DNA of 10,693 bases. Source: Rhizobium sp. Its GTDB lineage: Bacteria > Pseudomonadota > Alphaproteobacteria > Rhizobiales > Rhizobiaceae. A program made the position numbers and the translations under genes. The DNA lies in contig DNPN01000065.1 in NCBI GenBank assembly GCA_003501385.1, positions 22,968 through 33,660 of the forward strand, given 5' to 3'. Below, piece after piece: positions 5,949 through 10,693 of the stretch. The notes under the pieces were generated by a model. That model saw only the letters and a program-made list of their open reading frames with translations, did not search any database and was not told the origin of the DNA. Positions within the stretch are counted from its first letter, which is position 1. Every line of letters starts with the position of its first letter.

Positions 5949-7217
5949 ATGCAGATTGTTATTTTAACGATCGGTACCGAGGGAGATGTGCGACCTCTTG
6001 TTGCTCTCGGTCTTGGCCTTAAAGCTGAAGGCCATCAGGTGAGAGTTGCAACTGATCAAAGTTGCGAGAAACTGGTTGTTGACCACGGACTGGAATTTGC
6101 GCCCCTGAATGGCGATTTCATGAGCTGGATGCGCAAAGACAAGTCTTTGCAAAAAAGCGGTTTGGCGACATTGGCGATGGCGCGAGCCTTTCAGCAACAG
6201 CTTTTGCTTATGTCACAGATGTGGCCGGAGCAGGGGTGTGCTGCCGCTGCGGGTGCTGATCTTCTCATTGGCAATGGCATGGTGTTTTTTCTGGCGGCAG
6301 CGCTTGGCGAAATGTTCAACATTCCCGTCATTGAAACGCAGTTGGTTCCCACCATGCCTGCGGAACACCCGCCGATCATTCCCTTGCCAAAATCGATGCA
6401 GAGCCTGCCGCAATCCGTCAATGTTGGGCTTGGGCACTTGACCCGACAACTGATCTGGCACGTTTATCGCCCGGCCTATAATCAGGGCGTGCGGCCAAAG
6501 CTGGGGTTGAAGCCATACCCCTTTTGGGGGCCTTATTATTCCAAGGGGTTTCAACATCCCAAATTGCTGGCTTACAGCCCCAATCTGGTTGAGCCGCGCA
6601 AAACATGGCCCTCTCTCATCCAAACAACAGGATCGTGGGTTCTGGAGGGACGGGACGCATGGGAGCCACCCGCAGAGTTAATGCGGTTTCTCGATGCCGG
6701 TCCTGCACCAGTCTATATCGGTTTTGGCAGCATGTTTCATCATGATGCTGCTTCGTTTACAGCCATGATCCGCAAGGCGGTTGACGATGCAGGCAAGCGT
6801 GTGGTGCTGGCCACCGGCTGGGGAGGCCTCAATCTGGAGCCCGGTGCCGAGCAGGATAAAATCATGAGTATCGGCCATGTGCCACATGATTGGCTGTTTC
6901 CGCGCATGGCGCTGGCGGTGCATCATGGAGGTGCGGGCACCACCCATGCGGCCACGCGGGCAGGTATCCCGTCGGTTGTTGTGCCGGTGTTCGGTGATCA
7001 GCCATTCTGGGCGGGGCGGTTGGAAAAACTGGGCGTTGCGCCACCGGCATTGCCGCGTGAAACCCTGACTGCCGTCGACCTGACAAAAGCCATCAAAATG
7101 GCAGATAACCCCACCATGCGCCGCCGCGCCGCCGATGTTGGACGGCGCTTGCAAGCGGAGCATGGGGTCCAAAATGCCATTAATGCATTACGGGCGTTTG
7201 GCGTTTTGCCTGCCTGA
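5949..7217 (+). CDS. GT1-family (UGT/MGT-like) glycosyltransferase
   Basis: This 422-residue enzyme has the two-domain GT-B layout of family GT1, which transfers a sugar from a nucleotide-sugar donor to a small or lipid acceptor. The N-terminal acceptor domain opens with TIGTEGDVRPLVALGLGLKA, typical of the sterol/macrolide glucosyltransferase branch. The C-terminal donor domain carries the signature HHGGAGTTHAATRAG (residues 325-339) followed by PVFGDQPFWA with D350 and Q351, the usual sugar-contacting pair. There is no signal peptide or membrane helix, so it is probably cytoplasmic or membrane-associated. The start ATG has AAAAGG (5936-5941) at 7-nt spacing. It stands alone, after a palindrome and a very AT-rich leader, and converges on the transpeptidase gene. 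No polyketide, carotenoid or sterol genes are nearby to name the acceptor. Confidence 0.9.
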   Translation: MQIVILTIGTEGDVRPLVALGLGLKAEGHQVRVATDQSCEKLVVDHGLEFAPLNGDFMSWMRKDKSLQKSGLATLAMARAFQQQLLLMSQMWPEQGCAAAAGADLLIGNGMVFFLAAALGEMFNIPVIETQLVPTMPAEHPPIIPLPKSMQSLPQSVNVGLGHLTRQLIWHVYRPAYNQGVRPKLGLKPYPFWGPYYSKGFQHPKLLAYSPNLVEPRKTWPSLIQTTGSWVLEGRDAWEPPAELMRFLDAGPAPVYIGFGSMFHHDAASFTAMIRKAVDDAGKRVVLATGWGGLNLEPGAEQDKIMSIGHVPHDWLFPRMALAVHHGGAGTTHAATRAGIPSVVVPVFGDQPFWAGRLEKLGVAPPALPRETLTAVDLTKAIKMADNPTMRRRAADVGRRLQAEHGVQNAINALRAFGVLPA

Positions 7218-7226
7218 GACGATCGC

Positions 7227-8600
7227 TCAGTCCACAAACTCTACGGTCACGCCCGGCTGAACCATTTTGGCCAGTTCAGTCGCATCCCAATTGGTCAGGC
7301 GTACGCAGCCATGGCTTTGGGTACGACCGATTTTTGATGGATCAGGCGTGCCGTGAATGCCATAGGTTGGCTTGGACAGTGCAATCCACACGGTGCCGAC
7401 GGGACCATTCGGACCCGGCGGAATGTTGAGCACCTTGTCATTTTCACCCTGTTTGAAATTGACCTTGGGGTTATAGGTGTAGCCGGGGTTAAAGGCCACG
7501 CGCTGTACGGTGACGGTGCCAGACGGTGAAGGCGTATCGTTGGAGCCGATGCTGGCCGGATAGGCTGCAATCAGCTGACCATCGTCACCATAGGCAAACA
7601 CCTGTTTGCGCGCCTTATCTGCCACAATACGGGCAACCTTGCCGGTTTGCCCCTGCCCGACGTTAACAACTTTAATGGTGCTGCCGGGCACGGTAAAATC
7701 CACGCCGGGATTGATGGCTTTGAGGTAATCCTCATCCATGTGGAATTTTTCGGCCAGCATTTCGGTGGTCGAGGTATAGCCCAAGGACTGCATGGCAGCC
7801 TTCTGGCTGTAATCGGTTGGAATTTCGGCCACATAGGGGCCAGCCGCATCTGCTGCGGTGATGGTATAATTCTTGAAAGGCAGACCACCATCCAGCTGTA
7901 GCCGTTCCATGATGGCATCGGTGTTTTTGGGATCAAGCGTCTCGCCGGTTTTCTGCTGCCACGCCTGTAACGCTTTATCGACATTCTGGCCCATATGACC
8001 GTCAATGGCACCCGGAGAAAAGCCCTCACGATCCAGAAACACTTGCAGCGCGGTGATCTCGGGCTTTGCCTTGCCGCCACTGCTAAAGGATGGCGTGGTG
8101 TAGGAAGGCTGGCGCTGGGTCGCGTTGCGATCGATTCCGGCTTGCACGGGGTCGGCGTCAGTTCTCTGCGGATAGGGTTGGTCCAGCTGCTGACGATCCA
8201 CCGCTGCATCCTCGGGAATGCCCGCTGTGCTCACATCGTTATCATCCCAACCGCCGCCGGATGGGGCAGGTGGATAATAATCACTGGGATAGCGGGCGCG
8301 GTTTTGGCGACCATAGACCACATCCGCAGGCATCTCGGTGGCAATAACATTGCCGAAATGATCGATCAGCACTTTGCGACCCATGCGGTCACGGCTGATC
8401 ATCACGGCTCCGCTCTCCGGCACATAGTCCAGCACCTCGCCAGATGGGGTGATGAGCACTGTATTGGCAGTTTGATTTGAGTAAGGACTGCGCGCGAGAG
8501 CGGGCGCACTGACGCTGGCAAGTAAAATTGCGACAATGAAACCAGTTTTCCAGGTGGATTGCACGGGTTGGTCTTTCCGGTTGATTGTGAGGCGCGCCAT
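7227..8600 (-). CDS. L,D-transpeptidase (YkuD family) with peptidoglycan-binding domain
   Basis: This 457-residue periplasmic enzyme should form 3-3 peptidoglycan cross-links or attach proteins to peptidoglycan. Residues 19-36 form a signal peptide ending PALA. A proline-, glycine- and aspartate-rich linker follows (about 105-175). A PG_binding_1 domain (about 180-235) contains LQVFLDREGFSPGAIDG. A LysM-like stretch is near 265-315 (AEKFHMDEDYLKAINPG). The C-terminal YkuD domain (about 325-456) has H416 and the catalytic motif SHGCVRLTN with C432. All expected catalytic residues are present. The ATG at 8600 has no clear ribosome site. An in-frame GTG at 8564-8562 has GGAAAG (8578-8573) at 8 nt and would give a more standard signal peptide, so the true start may be there. 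In Rhizobiaceae such enzymes are many and serve polar growth. It faces the glycosyltransferase with a 9-bp gap. Confidence 0.93.
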   Translation of the reverse strand: MARLTINRKDQPVQSTWKTGFIVAILLASVSAPALARSPYSNQTANTVLITPSGEVLDYVPESGAVMISRDRMGRKVLIDHFGNVIATEMPADVVYGRQNRARYPSDYYPPAPSGGGWDDNDVSTAGIPEDAAVDRQQLDQPYPQRTDADPVQAGIDRNATQRQPSYTTPSFSSGGKAKPEITALQVFLDREGFSPGAIDGHMGQNVDKALQAWQQKTGETLDPKNTDAIMERLQLDGGLPFKNYTITAADAAGPYVAEIPTDYSQKAAMQSLGYTSTTEMLAEKFHMDEDYLKAINPGVDFTVPGSTIKVVNVGQGQTGKVARIVADKARKQVFAYGDDGQLIAAYPASIGSNDTPSPSGTVTVQRVAFNPGYTYNPKVNFKQGENDKVLNIPPGPNGPVGTVWIALSKPTYGIHGTPDPSKIGRTQSHGCVRLTNWDATELAKMVQPGVTVEFVD

Positions 8601-8760
8601 TGCGACTATGTTCTAAGACAAGCAAATTTTGACGTGAATATGGAAAAATGCAAATTCGGTGAAAAATCGGTTAAAACCTTTGGTTCAAAGGGATTTTTAC
8701 GGCTGGAAACAGGGGGCTCTCTGGCGTATTGCTGACGCGGATCAAAAGGGAGGCCGAATC

Positions 8761-9576
8761 ATGAAGCTGCACGCCAAGACAGGATTGATCGTCGAGTTGG
8801 ATGAAAGCTCGGTTCTGGATCTTCGCGGGGTGATCATCAAGGGTGTGGATCTCTCGCCGGGCCGTGCCATTCCTGATGATGGTGATGCGCGCATTGACCA
8901 TTCGCTGGAAGGCTTTTTGTTCACCTGCGGGCCTGATCATATTCGCCATCCTGAGCCGATTGTGGGTGGTTCTGGCCGCTGGCCGTTACATGGGTCTTTT
9001 TCGTCGCACCCTGCCAAAATCCTGTCCAAGACGGAGACGGACTGCGTTGCCGAGATTGCTGTGGTGCATGCGGATGGCGGACAATCGCTGCTGACCCGCC
9101 GCTGGAGCATTGATGAAGCTGGCACCGTGACGTTGTCTGACCGCGTGACCAACACCGGCCCTTCCGCTTTTCCCGCCATGCTGATGTATCACATGAACAT
9201 TGCCGCCAGGCTGTTTGATGATGGCGTGCGGCTGCAAGGTGACATGCTGGACGGTGGCGGTTTTGGCTGGCGGTTTGGTGAAGAGCCGGGTGGCGTGTTT
9301 TGCGTGCCCGCAACACCGGCTGTGGATGGCTGGGCCGAAATGCGTTTGGGGCCGATGGCATCGATTGGCGGTTTGACGCTGACGGTGCGGTTTGACACAG
9401 CAACATTGCCTCACCTGCAAATCTGGCGAAACCAGCAGGAACCGGCGAATGTGTTGGGCATAGAGCCAGTCTCGCATCGCTGGGTGGGACGCGAGGAGCT
9501 AGCGAAAGCGAGTGAGCTGGAGATGCTGTTGCCGGGCGAAACACGGCAGTTTGGTCTGTCATTTTCCTTCGCGTGA
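8761..9576 (+). CDS. DUF4432 / aldose-1-epimerase-like protein
   Basis: This 271-residue protein of the galactose-mutarotase-like beta-sandwich superfamily probably acts on a free sugar or sugar derivative in the cytoplasm. The sequence shows WPLHGSF with H77, MYHMNI with H144, and LGIEPVS with E235. These are the layout of the conserved histidines and catalytic glutamate of aldose epimerases and DUF4432 proteins. I chose ATG 8761 because AGGGAGG (8747-8753) lies 7 nt upstream. The frame is open back to a GTG at 8659, but the extra 34 residues have no ribosome site or family similarity. It is divergent from the transpeptidase gene and no sugar transporter or kinase is adjacent, so the substrate is unknown. 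A plain structural homologue without epimerase activity is possible. Confidence 0.85.
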   Translation: MKLHAKTGLIVELDESSVLDLRGVIIKGVDLSPGRAIPDDGDARIDHSLEGFLFTCGPDHIRHPEPIVGGSGRWPLHGSFSSHPAKILSKTETDCVAEIAVVHADGGQSLLTRRWSIDEAGTVTLSDRVTNTGPSAFPAMLMYHMNIAARLFDDGVRLQGDMLDGGGFGWRFGEEPGGVFCVPATPAVDGWAEMRLGPMASIGGLTLTVRFDTATLPHLQIWRNQQEPANVLGIEPVSHRWVGREELAKASELEMLLPGETRQFGLSFSFA

Positions 9577-9578
9577 CG

Positions 9579-9607
9579 TTGACGCATCCGCATGCACACC
9601 GTAGATG
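9579..9607 (+). promoter_or_regulatory. Candidate promoter for the DUF442 gene
   Basis: TTGACG (9579-9584) and TAGATG (9602-9607) are separated by 17 bp, directly after the epimerase-like stop and about 30 nt before the next gene. The -35 is good and the -10 poor, so this is tentative. It would let the DUF442 gene be transcribed independently. Confidence 0.3.
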
Positions 9608-9637
9608 TTTGACCGCAATTGATGAGAGGACATGCTG

Positions 9638-9973
9638 ATGAACGTCAGACCTATCAATGAAGAATATTCCGTCAGCGGCCAAATTCAGGTTGCTGATCTG
9701 GATGAGATCAAGGCGCTGGGTTTCAAATCCATCGTCTGCCATCGCCCCGATGGCGAAGAGGCTGGCCAGCCGAATTTTGATGAGATTGCCGCGCGTGCGG
9801 CTGCGCTTGGCCTTGCCATCAAGCATATTCCGGTTGGCCCCATGGGTGTTACGCCCGATGCCGTTGCCGCCATGGTCGATGCACTGGATGATTTTGAGCG
9901 TCCGATGCTGGGTTATTGTCGCTCTGGCGCTCGCTCGACAGCGACTTACGAGCATAGCCTGCGCCAGCGCTAA
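9638..9973 (+). CDS. Stand-alone DUF442 / TIGR01244-type phosphatase- or rhodanese-like protein
   Basis: This 111-residue single-domain protein belongs to the DUF442 (beta-lactamase hydrolase-like) family, related to dual-specificity phosphatases and often annotated as a sulfur transferase. The N-terminal SVSGQIQVADLDEIKALG and the CHRPDGEE segment are hallmarks. The active loop is CRSGARS at residues 94-100, with C94 as the predicted nucleophile and R99 as anion binder. In many relatives, such as Blh, this domain is fused to a metallo-hydrolase and works with persulfide dioxygenases in sulfide handling. Here it is alone and ends soon after the active loop. I chose ATG 9638 because GAGAGGA (9624-9630) sits 7 nt away; the ATG at 9632 is too close to it. 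The natural substrate is not known. Confidence 0.88.
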   Translation: MNVRPINEEYSVSGQIQVADLDEIKALGFKSIVCHRPDGEEAGQPNFDEIAARAAALGLAIKHIPVGPMGVTPDAVAAMVDALDDFERPMLGYCRSGARSTATYEHSLRQR

Positions 9974-9990
9974 ACTACCAATCCTTACCG

Positions 9991-10018
9991 TGCTGCGGGC
10001 CAAACCCGCAGCATTTTT
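9991..10018 (+). terminator. Rho-independent terminator after the DUF442 gene
   Basis: TGCTGCGGG (9991-9999) and CCCGCAGCA (10005-10013) form a perfect 9-bp stem with the loop CCAAA, followed by TTTTT (10014-10018). It lies 17 nt after the stop and isolates the DUF442 gene from the RidA-family gene. Confidence 0.88.
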
Positions 10019-10045
10019 GTGTTTTGAAACCTCAGGAGATTTCCC

Positions 10046-10387
10046 ATGTCCATCAAGCGTATCGAGCCAGGCAAACGTATGAGCGGTGCCGTTGTTCACG
10101 GCAACACTGTTTATCTGGCAGGCCAGGTTGGCGACGGCGTGAGCGTTACCGAGCAGTCCAAGTCGGCTCTGGCTGAAGTTGATCGTCTGCTGGCCGCTGC
10201 CGGTTCCGACAAATCCAAGATCCTGCAAACCATCATCTACCTCTCCGACATGTCCACCTTCGCTGAAATGAATGCTGTCTGGGAAGGCTGGATCGACCCT
10301 GCCAACCCACCAGCCCGCGCCACCAGCGAAGCCGCTTTGGCAACGCCGGATTACAAGGTTGAGTTTATCGTGACGGCTGCGATTTAA
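10046..10387 (+). CDS. RidA/YjgF/YER057c-family protein
   Basis: This 113-residue Rid-family protein is cytoplasmic and is expected to form a trimer. RidA proper hydrolyses reactive enamine/imine intermediates such as 2-aminoacrylate; other subgroups have other roles. The sequence shows SGAVVHGNTVYLAGQVG near the N-terminus, the conserved NPPARATSEAAL segment with R91 at the substrate-carboxylate-binding arginine position, and YKVEFIV with E106 at the expected glutamate. This supports a deaminase-competent site. It is slightly shorter than E. coli RidA (128 residues). The start ATG has AGGAGA (10034-10039) at 6 nt. It is bounded by terminators on both sides and so is probably monocistronic. 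Whether it is the housekeeping RidA or a paralogue cannot be told. Confidence 0.92.
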   Translation: MSIKRIEPGKRMSGAVVHGNTVYLAGQVGDGVSVTEQSKSALAEVDRLLAAAGSDKSKILQTIIYLSDMSTFAEMNAVWEGWIDPANPPARATSEAALATPDYKVEFIVTAAI

Positions 10388-10411
10388 TCGCATCTCACCT
10401 GTTGCATGAAG

Positions 10412-10441
10412 AAAAGGCCGAGAGCGATCTCGGCCTTTTTT
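10412..10441. terminator. Bidirectional rho-independent terminator between convergent genes
   Basis: AAAAGGCCGAGA (10412-10423) and TCTCGGCCTTTT (10428-10439) form a perfect 12-bp stem capped by the GNRA tetraloop GCGA, followed by TT and TGTTGTTG. Read in reverse, the stem ends in CCTTTTCTTC, so it can serve both the RidA-family gene and the convergent thiamine-diphosphate enzyme. Confidence 0.9.
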
Positions 10442-10461
10442 GTTGTTGTTTGAAGAGCTTA

Positions 10462-10693
10462 TCAGCTTTTCTCACGAATTTGCGTCAGTGTCCGTGTCGG
10501 TGTAATCGCTTCCGCATCCAGCTTGATTTCAATAATGGATGGCTTGCCAGAAGCACGGGCGCGCTCAAATGCAGCCACGAAATCCTCGGTCTTTTCCACC
10601 AATTCGCCATGGCCACCGTAGGCTTGTGCAAAGGCTTTGAAATCCGGGTTGACCAGATCGGTGGCGCTGACGCGGCCGGGATATTCGCGCTCC
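10462..10693 (-). CDS. Thiamine-diphosphate-dependent enzyme of the acetolactate synthase type (C-terminus only)
   Basis: The minus strand is open from the right edge to a TGA at 10464-10462, giving the last 76 residues of a larger protein. EREYPGRVSATDLVNPDF followed by AQAYGGHGE and GKPSIIEIKLDAEAITP is the usual end of the C-terminal pyrophosphate-binding domain of the IlvB/acetolactate synthase-like family. These enzymes decarboxylate or ligate 2-oxo acids. The active-site glutamate and the GDG...N cofactor motif would lie outside the window, so the reaction cannot be named. Full-length members are about 550 residues. It converges on the RidA-family gene and shares its terminator. Confidence 0.85.
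   Translation of the reverse strand, partial: EREYPGRVSATDLVNPDFKAFAQAYGGHGELVEKTEDFVAAFERARASGKPSIIEIKLDAEAITPTRTLTQIREKS

Noticed and set aside
8659..8760. N-terminal extension of the epimerase-like protein from a GTG
   Set aside because: No ribosome site at the GTG, whereas ATG 8761 has AGGGAGG at ideal spacing; the extension overlaps the presumed divergent promoter region.
8921..10393. 490-codon open frame on the minus strand
   Set aside because: It lies antisense to three well-supported plus-strand genes and two intergenic gaps, including a terminator. Its translation is low-complexity His/Arg/Ser-rich sequence typical of a shadow frame.
1..10693. CRISPR array, tRNA, rRNA, transposase, toxin-antitoxin or defence genes
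   Set aside because: Read through on both strands; no regularly spaced repeat series, no cloverleaf, and no protein of these classes was seen.

Overview
The window looks like chromosomal or chromid DNA from an alphaproteobacterium of the Hyphomicrobiales, most probably Rhizobiaceae (Rhizobium/Agrobacterium/Allorhizobium group). The protein styles point there: a ParA/VirC1-like ATPase, an ACT-type amino acid permease, a YkuD transpeptidase with a peptidoglycan-binding domain, and a DUF442 protein. The strongest pointer is a double-palindrome intergenic element at about 1531-1645 that resembles the rhizobial RIME repeats as I remember them. The genus is inference.

Layout from left to right. 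(1) 1-887, minus strand: most of a periplasmic ABC substrate-binding protein, cut by the left edge. (2) 888-1767: a long non-coding stretch with a LacI-like 12-bp palindrome, a 12-bp inverted repeat that reads as a minus-strand terminator, a short direct repeat, the RIME-like element and a leader hairpin. (3) 1768-4721, plus strand: a 12-helix amino acid permease with a strong terminator, then an iron-type alcohol dehydrogenase in which two active-site positions are substituted. (4) 4950-5666: an orphan ParA/VirC1-like ATPase without a ParB partner. (5) 5949-7217: a GT1-type glycosyltransferase. (6) 7227-8600, minus strand: an L,D-transpeptidase, converging on the glycosyltransferase with a 9-bp gap. 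(7) 8761-9576: a DUF4432/aldose-1-epimerase-like protein. (8) 9638-9973: a stand-alone DUF442 phosphatase/rhodanese-like protein. (9) 10046-10387: a RidA-family protein. (10) 10462-10693, minus strand: the C-terminus of a thiamine-diphosphate enzyme of the acetolactate synthase type, cut by the right edge.

Most genes look like separate transcription units, many of them closed by clear hairpins (3349-3377, 9991-10018, 10412-10441). The permease and dehydrogenase may form a small catabolic module, with uptake of an amino acid or amine and then oxidation or reduction of a derived aldehyde or alcohol. The missing aldehyde-forming enzyme is not in the window. The glycosyltransferase and L,D-transpeptidase are both envelope functions but on opposite strands.

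I see no CRISPR array, tRNA, rRNA, transposase, phage gene or recognisable defence system. The most useful leads are the altered metal site of the dehydrogenase, the RIME-like element, and a possible unannotated minus-strand transcript between about 1190 and 1480.
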